The notes under the pieces were generated by a model. The model saw nothing but the letters and a program-made list of their open reading frames with translations. It was not told where the DNA came from and made no database searches. A stretch of 64,000 nt of DNA. It comes from Hyphomicrobium sp. Its GTDB lineage: Bacteria; Pseudomonadota; Alphaproteobacteria; Rhizobiales; Hyphomicrobiaceae. The stretch lies in contig NZ_RXIZ01000005.1 of NCBI RefSeq assembly GCF_003987855.1, positions 16,654 through 80,653 on the forward strand. Direction: 5' to 3'. The position numbers were made by a program, and so were the translations under genes. Within the stretch, counting starts at the first letter, position 1. Every line of letters begins with the position of its first letter. Of the stretch, positions 1 through 9,927 are shown one piece after another.

Positions 1-602
1 AGAAGGCCGTTGGTGAGCGCCCGCTTTTCCTGGCGGCGAGCACCCATCCTGGGGAAGACACGGTCATCGCCGCCGCTCATTCCCTCATCCGTCAGGAAGT
101 CGATGGCCTGCTGACGATCATCGTACCCCGCCACCCGGAGCGAGGCAGCGGTCTCGCCGCGACGCTCGGCGGTCTCGGATTGCGCACACAGCTTCGCACA
201 CGCTCATCGGGGCCGGACAGGGACACTGAAATCTACGTCGCCGACACCATCGGCGAACTCGGCACGTTCTACTCGATTTCGCCCGTTGCACTCGTCGGCG
301 GCTCGCTCGTCGAGCATGGCGGCCAAAATCCTATTGAGGCCGTCAGGCTTGGTTCATGCGTCCTTACCGGCCCGTTCGTTCACAACTTCCGAGATGCCTA
401 TTCCGCGCTTTTTCGCGAAGGCGGCGCCGTGGAGGTCCACTCCTCCGACGACATCGCGCGGCAGGTGACGATGCTGCTTGAAGATCAGCAGGCCGCAAAA
501 CGCATGCGCGAAGGCGCTGGCGTCGCGCTCGAGTCACTGGGCGGCGCCCTGACGAAGACGCTCGGCGCAATTCAACCGCTGCTCGAAAAACAGCAGGCCT
601 GA
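1..602 (+). CDS. waaA: 3-deoxy-D-manno-octulosonic acid (Kdo) transferase, C-terminal part
   Basis: Carboxy-terminal part of the Kdo transferase, which adds Kdo from CMP-Kdo to lipid IVA on the cytoplasmic face of the inner membrane during lipopolysaccharide synthesis. The gene enters from outside the window: the frame is open from base 3 without a start. Visible family stretches are ASTHPGE, PRHPERG and GGSLVEHGGQNPIEA, the last typical of the CMP-binding C-terminal glycosyltransferase domain. About 199 residues of a usual 420-430 are present. It stops 4 bases before lpxK, so the two lipid A genes are probably co-transcribed. Confidence 0.93.
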   Translation, partial: KAVGERPLFLAASTHPGEDTVIAAAHSLIRQEVDGLLTIIVPRHPERGSGLAATLGGLGLRTQLRTRSSGPDRDTEIYVADTIGELGTFYSISPVALVGGSLVEHGGQNPIEAVRLGSCVLTGPFVHNFRDAYSALFREGGAVEVHSSDDIARQVTMLLEDQQAAKRMREGAGVALESLGGALTKTLGAIQPLLEKQQA

Positions 603-606
603 ACCC

Positions 607-1644
607 GTGCCCGCCGCCGAACCAAGCTGGTGGTATGGCAAGGAAGGCGCCTGGAAAGCCGCGCTCCTGTCGCCGGTCGCAAAAATCTACGCAGCGATTG
701 CGAGCCGCCGGATTTTGAACGCGCAGCCTTACCGCGCGTCTTTGCCCGTCATCTGCGTTGGAAACTTCACCGCGGGCGGGTCCGGCAAGACGCCGCTGTC
801 GTTGTTCATTGGAAAACTTCTCGCTGCCGAAGGCCGCGAGCCCTGGTTTCTGTCCCGCGGCTACGGCGGACGCCTCGAAGGCCCCGTCCGTGTCGATCCC
901 GCCCGTCATTCCGCGGCCGAGGTCGGTGACGAACCCCTGCTTCTGGCGCGCGCGCACCCGACCGTCATCTCCCGCGACCGCTCCGAAGGCGCGAAAGCCA
1001 TAGAAAGCATCGCGCCGAAATCGGCCGTCATCATCATGGACGACGGACTGCAAAATCCAGCGCTCCGGAAAGATTTATCGATTGCTGTCGTCGATGCGAA
1101 ACGTGGCTTCGGCAACGGACAGGTCATTCCTGCCGGCCCTTTGCGCGCACCTCTCGTGCTGCAAGCAAAGCTCGTCCAGCTAATCGTTCTAATTAGCAAC
1201 GATCAGAATACCACGCCGCCGGTCCTGAACGCGATTACCGCCTACACCGCCGCACCGATCGTCACTGCGCAAACACGCGCCGATCCTTCGGCAATCCGAT
1301 TCCGCAATCGTCCTATACTTGCCTATGCAGGCATCGCCAATCCGGAGCGGTTCTTCTCGATGCTGAAAGCTCTTGGCGCCGATGTTCTCGCTGAACAAGC
1401 GTTCGCCGATCATCATGCCTTCAGCGAAGAGGAAGCGCGCGCACTGCTGGATAAGGCGAACCGCCTGAACGCGACACTGGTCACAACGGAAAAGGATCTT
1501 GCTCGCCTCGGCGGCCTCTCGGGATCTTGCCGCGAACTGCAAACACGTTCTGAAACACTCGCCATATCGACGGTGGTCGCGCCCGATGGCCTTGAGGTCT
1601 TGCGATCAGCAATCGCCCGATCTATCGAACGACCACTCGCCTAA
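607..1644 (+). CDS. lpxK: Tetraacyldisaccharide 4'-kinase
   Basis: Phosphorylates the 4' position of the tetraacyldisaccharide-1-phosphate to give lipid IVA, using ATP at the inner membrane. The 345-residue product has the usual family length. An N-terminal amphipathic or membrane stretch precedes the P-loop GNFTAGGSGKT at residues 52-62, and MDDGLQNP around residue 140 is a further family signature. Translation starts at a GTG four bases after the waaA stop, the only sensible start given the spacing. In the pathway LpxK acts immediately before WaaA, which matches the order of these neighbours as one transcription unit. Confidence 0.95.
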   Translation: MPAAEPSWWYGKEGAWKAALLSPVAKIYAAIASRRILNAQPYRASLPVICVGNFTAGGSGKTPLSLFIGKLLAAEGREPWFLSRGYGGRLEGPVRVDPARHSAAEVGDEPLLLARAHPTVISRDRSEGAKAIESIAPKSAVIIMDDGLQNPALRKDLSIAVVDAKRGFGNGQVIPAGPLRAPLVLQAKLVQLIVLISNDQNTTPPVLNAITAYTAAPIVTAQTRADPSAIRFRNRPILAYAGIANPERFFSMLKALGADVLAEQAFADHHAFSEEEARALLDKANRLNATLVTTEKDLARLGGLSGSCRELQTRSETLAISTVVAPDGLEVLRSAIARSIERPLA

Positions 1645-1655
1645 GCCAAGACAAC

Positions 1656-1901
1656 TCAGCCGGTCTGAGCGGCGTTCTTTTCCTTGGCCGCGAGTTCGAG
1701 ATAACGCTTTAGCGAAATCTCCGCCGATGCATACGCTTCCTGCGCATCGACACTCCAGTATCGCAGATCAGGCAACGCGATCGGCTGGCCCGTTACGGCG
1801 CATCGCACGAAATCGCCCGGCGACATCACTTCGAATTCGCCATCGAGGTAGCGAACTTTGGCTTCATTGCGCAGCCCAAAAAATTTTTCGATCCGATTCA
1901 T
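1656..1901 (-). CDS. DUF2093 family protein
   Basis: Small cytosolic protein of unknown function from the DUF2093 family, found mainly in Hyphomicrobiales. The recognisable core is AKVRYLDGEFEV, then RCAVTGQPIALPDLRYWSVD and QEAYAS. The frame is open to 1979, but the family normally begins just before the core, so the ATG at 1901 (protein MNRIEKFFG..., 81 residues) is preferred; a GGAG lies somewhat far upstream. It is convergent with lpxK and lies downstream of xseA on the same strand, an arrangement often seen in rhizobial relatives. No enzymatic residues can be named. Confidence 0.8.
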   Translation of the reverse strand: MNRIEKFFGLRNEAKVRYLDGEFEVMSPGDFVRCAVTGQPIALPDLRYWSVDAQEAYASAEISLKRYLELAAKEKNAAQTG

Positions 1902-1994
1902 ATGTTTTTCGAGCCGTGCTCTCCATTTGTCGCCCGGATGATCTGAACTCTGACCATTCAGCGCGAGACGAACGTACAATCTAACCCAGGCCTA

Positions 1995-3473
1995 TTAAAA
2001 TAGTGAGCCCTGTTTGTTGCGCCCACTCGTCTTTTGTCGCGGCGTCTTGCTGCCACGTTCGCTCGATTTCGAACCTTCGGATTGCGTGTCAGGTCCTGGC
2101 CCGCCCTCCGCTATTGCTCCAACCCGGCCGTCGGCAAATTCAATGTTAATGACAGCGCCCGCCTGGACCGATGCGGCCTGACGCACCATCTGGCCGTTGT
2201 CATCGCGCACGAGGGCAAACCCGCGCGACAAAACGCTTTGATAGCCCAACGACTTGAGAAGGTCGGCGCGGCCATCGAGAATGCGACGGCTGACCGCCAC
2301 CCGGTTCATGAGGGCGCGTCCGGCGCGGCGCTCCAAGACTTCCAGCCGCTCGGCGCATCGGGAGTGCCTTTGAAGGATCGTCGCAGGCGAAAGTCGGCCA
2401 GTGATGCGCGCCAGCTGAGTTGCATGCGCGCGCGTGTTGGCAAGCAGCGCGCGAGAGAGCCGCCGGTCGACCGCATCAAACCGCTGCCGCGGCATCGCAA
2501 CGATGTCCTGCAGCTTCGGCAGGCCGCGCGATGAAGCCTTGAGATGGGTTTTCGCGCTTTCAAGGGCGCGCCGCACGGCGGTCCTCTTTCGCATCATGAA
2601 CTTCTCGACGCATTCGACGAGCTCTGAATATTTCGGCACCGCCCATTCCGCCGCCTTCGTCGGCGTCGGCGCGCGCGCATCGGCAACAAGATCGATCAAA
2701 GTCCAATCGGTCTCGTGTCCGACTGCCGAGATTAACGGGATCGAACTTTCGGCTGCGGCCCGAACCACAATCTCTTCATTGAAGCTCCAGAGGTCTTCGA
2801 GACTTCCGCCGCCGCGCGCAACGATGAGAACATCGGGACGCGGAATGACGCCGTTCGCTTCAAGCGCATTGAAGCCCTTGATCGCCGCCGCGACCTCCGC
2901 CGCGCTGCCTTCGCCTTGCACACGCACCGGCCACAGCAGGACGCGCGTCGGGAAGCGCTCGTTGAAACCGTGCAGCATGTCGCGAATGACGGCCCCCGTC
3001 GGCGACGTCACGATACCGACGACCTTTGGAAGATAGGGACGCGGCTTTTTTCGCTCTTCCGCGAATAACCCTTCGGCTGCGAACTTCCGCTTGCGCTCTT
3101 CGAGCAGCGCCATCAGCGCGCCGGCCCCGGCGGGCTCCAGCGCTTCGATCATGATCTGATATTTCGAGGAGCCCGGGAAAGTCGTGACCTTCCCTTGCGC
3201 GATCACTTCCATGCCCTCTTCGGGCTTGAACCGCAGACGGCCGAACGCGCCTTTCCAGATGACCGCCTCGATCTTAGCTTTTTCGTCCTTCAGGGCGAAA
3301 TAGCAGTGGCCAGACGCATGCGGCCCCCGATAACCGGAAATCTCGCCCCGCAGGCGAACGTAGCCGAAGCCGTCCTCCAGCGCGCGCTTGATCGCGCCGG
3401 AAAGCTCGGACACGGAAAATTCCGGAGCATTTGCTCCAGCGCGGTTGTCTCGGGTGTTTGGAATGGAATTCAA
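1995..3473 (-). CDS. xseA: Exodeoxyribonuclease VII large subunit
   Basis: Large subunit of ExoVII, which degrades single-stranded DNA from both ends to oligonucleotides together with several copies of the small subunit XseB (not in this window). Order of parts: N-terminal OB-fold (about residues 20-120, including [14 protein letters not shown]), the catalytic domain with [16 protein letters not shown] and [20 protein letters not shown], then a long helical region. The product is 492 residues, slightly longer than usual because of a low-complexity tail rich in Ser, Lys and Gly that ends in QGSLF. It is divergent from purD with a 93-bp gap that must hold both promoters. Confidence 0.95.
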   Translation of the reverse strand: MNSIPNTRDNRAGANAPEFSVSELSGAIKRALEDGFGYVRLRGEISGYRGPHASGHCYFALKDEKAKIEAVIWKGAFGRLRFKPEEGMEVIAQGKVTTFPGSSKYQIMIEALEPAGAGALMALLEERKRKFAAEGLFAEERKKPRPYLPKVVGIVTSPTGAVIRDMLHGFNERFPTRVLLWPVRVQGEGSAAEVAAAIKGFNALEANGVIPRPDVLIVARGGGSLEDLWSFNEEIVVRAAAESSIPLISAVGHETDWTLIDLVADARAPTPTKAAEWAVPKYSELVECVEKFMMRKRTAVRRALESAKTHLKASSRGLPKLQDIVAMPRQRFDAVDRRLSRALLANTRAHATQLARITGRLSPATILQRHSRCAERLEVLERRAGRALMNRVAVSRRILDGRADLLKSLGYQSVLSRGFALVRDDNGQMVRQAASVQAGAVINIEFADGRVGAIAEGGPGPDTQSEGSKSSERGSKTPRQKTSGRNKQGSLF

Positions 3474-3566
3474 GAGCTTACTGTTCTCGTCCGCGGTCTT
3501 GCTTGTTTCGCCGTCGATGTTACACCCGGATGCTACACTGAAAACCGGATTGCAACAGGCGACCTT

Positions 3567-4844
3567 ATGAACGTCCTACTACTCGGCTCAGGCGGCCGTG
3601 AGCACGCACTTGCCTGGGCCTTGAGCGCGAGCCCCTTGCTGACGAAGCTTTTCTGCGCCCCCGGCAATGCCGGAATCGCCGAGGTTGCACAATGCGTCCC
3701 TCTCGATCCCGCCAATCAGGAGAGCATCATCCAGTTCTGCCACGACGAACGCATCGACCTCGTCGTCATCGGACCCGAGGCGCCGCTTGTGGCCGGCCTC
3801 AGCGACGCCCTGACCCAAGCCGGAATTCGTAGTTTCGGACCAACCAAAAGCGCCGCGCAACTCGAAGGTTCGAAGGGCTTCACCAAAGACCTTTGCCGCA
3901 AGGCCGGCATACCGACAGCCGCATATGGCCGTTTCATGGATCTCGACGCGGCGAAGGCCTATCTCGCCTCGCAAAGCATCCCGATCGTCATCAAGGCGGA
4001 CGGCTTGGCGGCGGGCAAGGGCGTCGTTATCGCCGAAACGCGCCAAGACGCCGAAGCGGCCGTGGAAGCCTGCCTCTCCGGCGCGTTCGGCTCAGCTGGC
4101 GCAGAAGTCGTCATCGAAGAATTCCTGGTCGGCGAGGAAGCCAGTTTCTTCGCGTTGTGCGATGGCACGACCGCCCTCCCCCTTGCCTCCGCCCAGGACC
4201 ACAAACGCGTTGGCGACGGCGACACGGGACCGAACACAGGCGGCATGGGCGCTTACTCGCCTGCACCGATCATGACCGCAGACATGACCGAGCGCGTCAT
4301 GAGAGAAATCATTCGCCCAACGATCGAAGAAATGGCGGCGAGAGGGACGCCGTTCGAGGGCGTGTTGTTCGCAGGCCTGATGATCACGGCGACTGGCCCC
4401 AAGCTCATTGAATACAACGTCCGCTTCGGAGATCCGGAGACACAGGTTCTGATGATGCGCCTGAAGTCCGATCTGCTCGCCGCACTGATCGCCACCACCG
4501 ACGGCGTGCTGAAGACGTTCGATGTCCGCTGGAGCGATGACGCCGCTCTCACCGTCGTCATGGCCGCGAACGGCTATCCCGGAACGCCGCTGAAAGGCAC
4601 CGAGATCAGGGGCCTCGAAGTTGCAAAAACGATCCCGAACGTCGAAATCTTCCACGCTGGCACGCGCCGCGACGGGGACCACATCATCGCCGATGGCGGG
4701 CGGGTGCTGAACGTCACGGGCCGCGGCAAAGCGGTAAAGGAAGCGCGCGACGCGGCGTACGCCGCGATTGCGAAGATCGATTGGCCGGGTGGCTTCTACC
4801 GAAAAGATATCGGTTGGCGCGCCCTGGAACGCGAAAAAAGTTGA
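3567..4844 (+). CDS. purD: Phosphoribosylamine-glycine ligase (GAR synthetase)
   Basis: Second step of de novo purine synthesis: ATP-dependent joining of glycine to 5-phosphoribosylamine. The ATG at 3567 is chosen because it gives the classic N-terminus [17 protein letters not shown] and the usual length of 425 residues; the frame is open further upstream, but only across the xseA coding region on the other strand. The ATP-grasp domain shows [22 protein letters not shown] and FGDPETQ. The patatin-like gene follows 17 bases after its stop, so the two may be co-transcribed. Confidence 0.96.
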   Translation: MNVLLLGSGGREHALAWALSASPLLTKLFCAPGNAGIAEVAQCVPLDPANQESIIQFCHDERIDLVVIGPEAPLVAGLSDALTQAGIRSFGPTKSAAQLEGSKGFTKDLCRKAGIPTAAYGRFMDLDAAKAYLASQSIPIVIKADGLAAGKGVVIAETRQDAEAAVEACLSGAFGSAGAEVVIEEFLVGEEASFFALCDGTTALPLASAQDHKRVGDGDTGPNTGGMGAYSPAPIMTADMTERVMREIIRPTIEEMAARGTPFEGVLFAGLMITATGPKLIEYNVRFGDPETQVLMMRLKSDLLAALIATTDGVLKTFDVRWSDDAALTVVMAANGYPGTPLKGTEIRGLEVAKTIPNVEIFHAGTRRDGDHIIADGGRVLNVTGRGKAVKEARDAAYAAIAKIDWPGGFYRKDIGWRALEREKS

Positions 4845-4861
4845 ACGGATCAGCGGCGGCG

Positions 4862-5854
4862 ATGGCGGGGAAGATAGCTGAAAATTCAGCCTCAGACGGC
4901 AAACTCCCCGCGCGCAAGCCGACGATCGGACTGGCGCTTGGCGGCGGCGGGGCGCGTGGCCTCGCCCACATCGCGATGCTCGAAGCATTCGACGAGCTTG
5001 GTCTGAAACCCAGCATCATCGCCGGAACCTCCATCGGCGCGGTCTATGGAGCCGCATACGCGTCGGGCATCTCTGGGCGCGAACTGCGCGAGCACACGCG
5101 CTACATCCTCTCGCAACGGCTTGGTCTTATTCGCGACCTGTTCATGCGCCGGGCTCAGCCGTTTTCCCAACTGCTCAACCTCTTCGGAGCGCGCAACGCC
5201 GTTCTCGATCCGCTGGCCGTGCTCGACCTCATACTTCCGGCGACGATCAAGTCCACGTTCGAAGAGTGCGAAATTCCGCTGAAGATCGTCGCTTCCGATT
5301 TCTACGACCAGGAACAGAAAGTCTTCACCGCCGGATTGCTGCGCCCCGCAGTGGCGGCGAGCATGGCGCTGCCGGTGATCTTCCAGCCAGTCATTTTCGA
5401 AGGACGAGCGCTGATCGACGGCGGACTGACGAACCCGCTGCCGTTCGATCTGCTGTTGCCGGACGCCGACATCGTCGTTGCCATTGACGTGTCCGGCGCG
5501 CCCGTTCCCGATCCAAAGCGCGTGGCGCCGACAGCGTTCTCAGCCCTGTTTTCGAGCGCATTCCTGTTTGAACGCACGATTGTGCGGGAAAAGCTGAAGG
5601 CGCGCCAGCCCGACATTCTCATCAGCGCGGGGACGAGCCAGTATCAGGTTCTCGATTTCCTGAAGTACGATGAAATTCTCGCCGCCGCCGAACCCGCGAA
5701 GGCGAAGCTGAAGCAGCAGCTGTCGCGCGTCCTGTCCGTCGAAACGCTGCATGTTCTCGAGGGCCCCCAGCCCGAAACCCCCACGCTGCCGGGACATAAG
5801 CCGAAAAAACGCCGCCTTCTTCCCCGTCCGCGCAAAACACGAGATCGCGATTAA
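4862..5854 (+). CDS. Patatin-like phospholipase, RssA type
   Basis: Predicted serine lipase or acyl hydrolase of the bacterial patatin family (RssA/YchK-like) acting on phospholipid or lysophospholipid; the natural substrate is unknown. The glycine-rich oxyanion loop LGGGGARGLAH (about residues 26-36), the nucleophile elbow GTSIG (about 57-61) and the catalytic aspartate in DGGLTNPLP complete a Ser-Asp dyad. There is no signal peptide, so it is probably cytosolic or peripherally membrane bound. The C-terminus is strongly basic (KKRRLLPRPRKTR). The ATG at 4862 is preferred over an in-frame start inside purD. Length is 330 residues. Confidence 0.85.
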   Translation: MAGKIAENSASDGKLPARKPTIGLALGGGGARGLAHIAMLEAFDELGLKPSIIAGTSIGAVYGAAYASGISGRELREHTRYILSQRLGLIRDLFMRRAQPFSQLLNLFGARNAVLDPLAVLDLILPATIKSTFEECEIPLKIVASDFYDQEQKVFTAGLLRPAVAASMALPVIFQPVIFEGRALIDGGLTNPLPFDLLLPDADIVVAIDVSGAPVPDPKRVAPTAFSALFSSAFLFERTIVREKLKARQPDILISAGTSQYQVLDFLKYDEILAAAEPAKAKLKQQLSRVLSVETLHVLEGPQPETPTLPGHKPKKRRLLPRPRKTRDRD

Positions 5855-5883
5855 ACGAGCCGCACGCTGAGGCGGCTGACGCA

Positions 5884-6345
5884 TCAATCCCGCCGCGCGG
5901 CGAAAAAGTCTTTCAGCAGCGCGCTTGCTTCCGCCTCTCCGATACCCGGATAGATCTCCGGCACATGATGGCAGGTCGGCTGGTTGAAGATGCGCGCACC
6001 CTGCTCCACCCCGCCACCCTTCGGATCGCTCGCGGCATAGTAAAGCCGCTTCAATCGCGCGAAAGAAATTGCCGTCGCGCACATCGGGCACGGCTCAAGC
6101 GTCACGTAGATGCTGCACCCGAGGAGCCGCTCCTCCGCCAATTCCGCGCACACGGCCCGGATGACGAGGATCTCCGCGTGCGCCGTCGGATCGCTGAATT
6201 CACGCGTGCAATTGCCCGCACTCGCCAGCACCTGCCCTTCCGGCGAAACGATGACCGCGCCGATTGGCACCTCGCCGCGCGCCGCAGCCGCTTCCGCTTC
6301 GGCAAGCGCGCGTGCCATATGGCTTATGGCGTCCTTCGATGTCAT
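5884..6345 (-). CDS. tadA: tRNA-specific adenosine deaminase
   Basis: Converts adenosine-34 of tRNA-Arg(ACG) to inosine so that one tRNA reads three arginine codons. The zinc-dependent cytidine-deaminase fold is shown by HAEILV (zinc His and catalytic Glu) and PCPMCATA (two zinc cysteines). The 153-residue length matches bacterial TadA. It is divergent from rluB with only 34 bases between the two start codons, so the promoters overlap. It is convergent with the patatin gene. Confidence 0.93.
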   Translation of the reverse strand: MTSKDAISHMARALAEAEAAAARGEVPIGAVIVSPEGQVLASAGNCTREFSDPTAHAEILVIRAVCAELAEERLLGCSIYVTLEPCPMCATAISFARLKRLYYAASDPKGGGVEQGARIFNQPTCHHVPEIYPGIGEAEASALLKDFFAARRD

Positions 6346-6379
6346 AAGCTCGCTTCACTCATCAACGCCAAATCCTCAG

Positions 6380-7270
6380 ATGCAAAACCCACAACGATCG
6401 AAGCCACGTCAAACGCGCCGCCCGAAGCCGCCGGAAGCGGTTGCATCAGCCCCTGCCAATCGCGATGGACCGATGCGCATCGCCAAGGCGATGGCCCGCT
6501 CCGGGCTATGCTCTCGCCGCGAAGCCGAGCGATGGATCGCCGACGGCCGCGTCAGCGTCAACGGCAAGCTTCTGAAGACGCCGGCGATCGAGGTAAAGCC
6601 CGGCGACAAGGTGATCGTCGACGGCAAGCCGCTGCCCTCGGCCGAACCTCCACAGCTTTGGCGTTATCACAAGCCAAAGGGTGTCGTCACGACGCATTCC
6701 GATCCTGAAGGGCGGCCAACCGTTTTCGACAAATTGCCCCCCGAAATGCCGCGCGTGATCTCTGTCGGCCGTCTCGACTTCAATACCGAGGGCCTGCTGC
6801 TCCTGACCAATGACGGCGGCCTCGCTCGCCATCTGGAGCTCCCCGCGAACGGCTGGGTTCGCCGCTATCGCGTTCGCGCCAAAGGCCGCGTCACGCCCGA
6901 TGACCTCGTAAAGCTAAAGGCCGGCGTAACGATCGATGGCGTGAACTACGGTCCGGTCGAAGCTCAGGTCGATAGCGTCCAGGGCGCCAATACCTGGCTG
7001 ACGATCGCGATCCGCGAAGGCAAGAATCGCGAAGTCCGCAATGTGCTCGCGCACCTGGGGCTCACCGTAAATCGCTTGATCCGTGTCTCATTCGGGCCGT
7101 TCCAGCTGCTCGATCTGCAGCCGGGTGCGGTAGAAGCCGTTCGCCGCAAGGTGCTCGTCGCTCAATTGGGGCCGCGGACGTCCGAAGCCCTCGGCATGTC
7201 CGAAAGCCAAGCCCAGCGCAAGGAGCGTCATGCCCGCGGTAAGGCCGCGAGCGAGGCTGACGAGAAATGA
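6380..7270 (+). CDS. rluB: Ribosomal large-subunit pseudouridine synthase (RluB/RsuA family)
   Basis: Isomerises a uridine in 23S rRNA (position 2605 in the E. coli RluB model). An N-terminal S4 RNA-binding domain ([16 protein letters not shown] to VSVNG) is followed by the catalytic domain with [18 protein letters not shown], whose Asp is the catalytic residue, and the late motif GKNREVRN. The ATG at 6380 is chosen because upstream in-frame codons run into the tadA region. Length is 296 residues. The RluB rather than RluE/RluF assignment rests on general resemblance. Its last codon overlaps the rsmD start by 4 bases (ATGA), so the two rRNA modification genes are translationally coupled. Confidence 0.88.
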   Translation: MQNPQRSKPRQTRRPKPPEAVASAPANRDGPMRIAKAMARSGLCSRREAERWIADGRVSVNGKLLKTPAIEVKPGDKVIVDGKPLPSAEPPQLWRYHKPKGVVTTHSDPEGRPTVFDKLPPEMPRVISVGRLDFNTEGLLLLTNDGGLARHLELPANGWVRRYRVRAKGRVTPDDLVKLKAGVTIDGVNYGPVEAQVDSVQGANTWLTIAIREGKNREVRNVLAHLGLTVNRLIRVSFGPFQLLDLQPGAVEAVRRKVLVAQLGPRTSEALGMSESQAQRKERHARGKAASEADEK

Positions 7271-7827
7271 GGGTGGTCGCCGGACGATTTCGCGGCCGGG
7301 CTCTCGAAGCGCCCGACGGCATGGATACGCGTCCAACGTCGGATCGCGTGCGGGAAAGCGTATTCAACATCCTGACGCATGGCATCGCCGATTTTGCGCT
7401 GGACGGTGCCCGTGTCATCGATCTCTTTGCAGGAACCGGCGCACTCGGCATCGAAGCCGTATCGCGCGGCGCAGCTTATTGCCTGTTCGTCGAAGAAGCA
7501 CCCGACGCCCGCGCGCTGATCCGCAAAAACGTGGAAGCCCTGGGCCTCACCGGCGAGACGCGCATCTTCCGTCGGGACGCAACAGATCTCGGACCGGCGG
7601 GCAACATGGAGCCATACAGCCTCGCCTTTCTCGATCCCCCTTACGCCAAAGGACTGGGCGAGAAGGCCCTCGCCGGACTTGCGGAGGGCAAATGGCTGAC
7701 CCCAAGGGCCGTTTGTATGCTCGAGGAGCGCGCCGGCGTGCCTGTCGCGATCCCGGCTGCGTTTGAACTGCTGGATACGCGGACCTACGGCGACACCGAA
7801 ATCCGCTTTCTCCTCTACCGCGGATAG
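7267..7827 (+). CDS. rsmD: 16S rRNA (guanine(966)-N(2))-methyltransferase
   Basis: S-adenosylmethionine-dependent methylation of G966 of 16S rRNA. The Rossmann methyltransferase fold shows the SAM-binding [18 protein letters not shown] (about residues 56-73) and the catalytic LDPPY. N-terminal [16 protein letters not shown] and [10 protein letters not shown] are family hallmarks. The 186-residue length is normal. It overlaps rluB by 4 bases and is convergent with the sugar transporter gene, with only 2 bases between the stop codons. Confidence 0.94.
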   Translation: MRVVAGRFRGRALEAPDGMDTRPTSDRVRESVFNILTHGIADFALDGARVIDLFAGTGALGIEAVSRGAAYCLFVEEAPDARALIRKNVEALGLTGETRIFRRDATDLGPAGNMEPYSLAFLDPPYAKGLGEKALAGLAEGKWLTPRAVCMLEERAGVPVAIPAAFELLDTRTYGDTEIRFLLYRG

Positions 7828-7829
7828 AT

Positions 7830-9113
7830 CTAGGGCAGAGCCGCTAGGCGATCGTCGCGTTCGCCTGCCGCGTACCCCGCCACGCCATAGAACACGATGA
7901 AGAGATAACTCGGCACGGCCAACACCAGATAGGCGAGTTGGAAGTCGACATGCTCCTTCAGCACGCCGAAAGCGTAGGGCATCAATGCGCCGCCGGAAAT
8001 CGCCATGATGAGCAGCGCCGATCCGGTCTCGGTATGTTGCCCAAGGCCGCGGATCGCCAGCGGAAATATCGCCGGCCACATCATCGCATTGGCAAAACCT
8101 AGGCTCGCGATGAACAACACCGACACGTATCCTGTCGTCACGTAAGCACCGATCGCGAGCGCGACGCCCAGTACGCCGGAAAAGGCCAGATAGCGCTGCT
8201 GCGAAACGAACCGCGGAATGACGATGAGCCCAACCACGTATCCAGCAAGCATCGCGAAGAGAGTGTACGAGGTAAAAAAGCGTGTCGCCGACACCGGCAG
8301 TCCGAAACCCGCTCCGTAGAGTCCGATCGCATCGCCAGCCATCACCTCGACGCCGACATAGAGAAAGAGGCACACGACGCCCAGCCAAAGATGCGGAAAA
8401 GCGAACACGCTTGGCAACTCGCGCGCTTCGTTTGGACGCGCGGCGCGAACGTCCGGCAGCTTCGAACGCGCGATCCACAAGCCGAGGACTGCGAGTAGAA
8501 ACGCCATCACGAGATAGGGTCCGTGCACGCGGGCAGCGAAGCTGTCGAGCAAGGCTTCGCGCGCTTCGGAGTTAGCCGCCTTTGCCACGTCCCCTTCGAA
8601 GCTTTCGACGCCCCTCAATACGAGCGCCGCAAAGACGAAAGGCGCGATGACACCCGCGAGCTTGTGGCAGATCCCCATGACCGCGATGCGCCGCGCCGCG
8701 CTTTCATGCGGACCGAGAATGCACACGTACGGATTGGATGCCGTCTGCAGGAGCGACAATCCCGCGCCGGTGATGAAGAGGCCAGCAAGCGTCCCGGAAT
8801 AGATGCGCATCGTCGTGAACTGCCCGAACAGCACCGAGCCGATGGCCATGACGTAGAGACCAATCGCGATGCCCTGCTTCATGCCGGTGCGCTTCAGGAT
8901 GGCGGACGCAGGCAAGGCCAAGAAGAAATACGACAGGTAGAACGCCATGGGGACGAGAAACGCGTTCACATCATCGAGCGTGAACGCGAGCTTTACGAAC
9001 GTGATCAGCGGGCCATTGAGCCACGTGACGAAGCCGAAAATGAAAAACAGCGCCCCGATGGTGACGATCCCGGACGTGGCCACTGTGGATTTTTCTCGCT
9101 CCTCAATTCCCAA
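7830..9113 (-). CDS. Sugar:proton symporter of the FucP/GluP subfamily (MFS)
   Basis: Inner-membrane transporter of the major facilitator superfamily, FHS subfamily, whose known members (FucP; GluP of Brucella) carry fucose, glucose or galactose with protons. The N-terminal segment GFVTWLNGPLITFVK with the following FLVPMAFYLSYFFLALPAS is characteristic of this subfamily. About twelve hydrophobic segments span the 427 residues. It stands alone: no sugar catabolic genes flank it, which leaves the substrate open. Start at 9113 gives a short hydrophilic N-terminus before the first helix. Confidence 0.8.
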   Translation of the reverse strand: MGIEEREKSTVATSGIVTIGALFFIFGFVTWLNGPLITFVKLAFTLDDVNAFLVPMAFYLSYFFLALPASAILKRTGMKQGIAIGLYVMAIGSVLFGQFTTMRIYSGTLAGLFITGAGLSLLQTASNPYVCILGPHESAARRIAVMGICHKLAGVIAPFVFAALVLRGVESFEGDVAKAANSEAREALLDSFAARVHGPYLVMAFLLAVLGLWIARSKLPDVRAARPNEARELPSVFAFPHLWLGVVCLFLYVGVEVMAGDAIGLYGAGFGLPVSATRFFTSYTLFAMLAGYVVGLIVIPRFVSQQRYLAFSGVLGVALAIGAYVTTGYVSVLFIASLGFANAMMWPAIFPLAIRGLGQHTETGSALLIMAISGGALMPYAFGVLKEHVDFQLAYLVLAVPSYLFIVFYGVAGYAAGERDDRLAALP

Positions 9114-9429
9114 CTTGGCCCCTCCTGGCGGATCTACGGATTAGGACGCCCCTCGCCAGCTGCGCCCCTAACCTCTGGCCGACGCTCGCTTTTCCCCTCG
9201 GACCTTAATCAGGATATCCGCGAAATCCGGAAAAAGCGACGTGCCGCCGCACCGTCACGAGCGCCGAAATCGACTGCAATCTCGTGCTGAAGCTTTTGAT
9301 TTTCGGTGCCGGGCGTACTATGTCCAGACAGTGAAAAAGTAGGCTTGACGAAAGTATACTTTTTCGCGAAACTACTAGTCTCGATTACCCGACTGGGTAT
9401 CCGATGCCGGGGCCTTGAACCCCGTATGA
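9114..9429. other. Intergenic region with inverted repeat upstream of the iron-storage genes
   Basis: A 316-base gap between the divergent transporter gene and the Bfd-like gene. No convincing small gene was seen. It contains a perfect 9-bp inverted repeat, GAAAAAGTA at 9333-9341 and TACTTTTTC at 9357-9365, with TATACT (9355-9360), a good -10 hexamer, partly inside the right arm. TGAAAA 17 bases earlier is a poor -35. The rest holds nothing recognisable. Confidence 0.5.
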
Positions 9430-9777
9430 TTGGAGCCGCAATTGATTGTTTGCTCGTGCGCCGTAATAACCGATCGCGATATTGACGTCGCGGTTTCAGA
9501 GATCATGAGTACCGGCCCCGGCATTTTGCCGACGCCCGGCGTGGTCTTCCGGCATCTCAACAAAAAGATGAACTGCTGCCGCTGCGCTCCGATCGCGGTG
9601 TCTGCCATCTATTCCGCCATGGACCGGCTGGAGCGCTCGACGCGCATCTGCCCGTTTGCGCTCGCCGAAGCCCGCGCCCGCCTCATCCGCATCGAAGAGC
9701 GCCGCGAACGCCGCCAGCGCCGCATCGATGCCGAGATCGCCGAACGCCGTCTCCAGCGCCGCCGCTCGGTCGCCTAA
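9430..9777 (+). CDS. Bfd-like (2Fe-2S)-binding protein
   Basis: Resembles bacterioferritin-associated ferredoxin, which docks on bacterioferritin and reduces stored iron for release. Cysteine pairs VCSC near the N-terminus and CCRC about 35 residues later fit the CxC...CxxC [2Fe-2S] pattern of the BFD fold. No ATG or GTG gives the full domain; the frame opens just after a TGA, and the best start is TTG at 9430 (protein starts MEPQLIVCSC). The C-terminal third, about residues 80-115, is a very arginine-rich helix not found in ordinary Bfd. It lies 150 bases upstream of bfr on the same strand, supporting the role. Confidence 0.75.
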   Translation: MEPQLIVCSCAVITDRDIDVAVSEIMSTGPGILPTPGVVFRHLNKKMNCCRCAPIAVSAIYSAMDRLERSTRICPFALAEARARLIRIEERRERRQRRIDAEIAERRLQRRRSVA

Positions 9778-9927
9778 GCTGCTGTGGAGACTTGCGTCTC
9801 CTTTGCGGCCGAGAAATCTCGCCAGCCTCTGGTTAAAGCCGAAGTGATCCGCTAGTTGTCACTTTAGAATGTTTCTGGATTCCAGGACGGAAGCATTCCA
9901 GGACAACATTCGGCACGGAGCGGCGCC

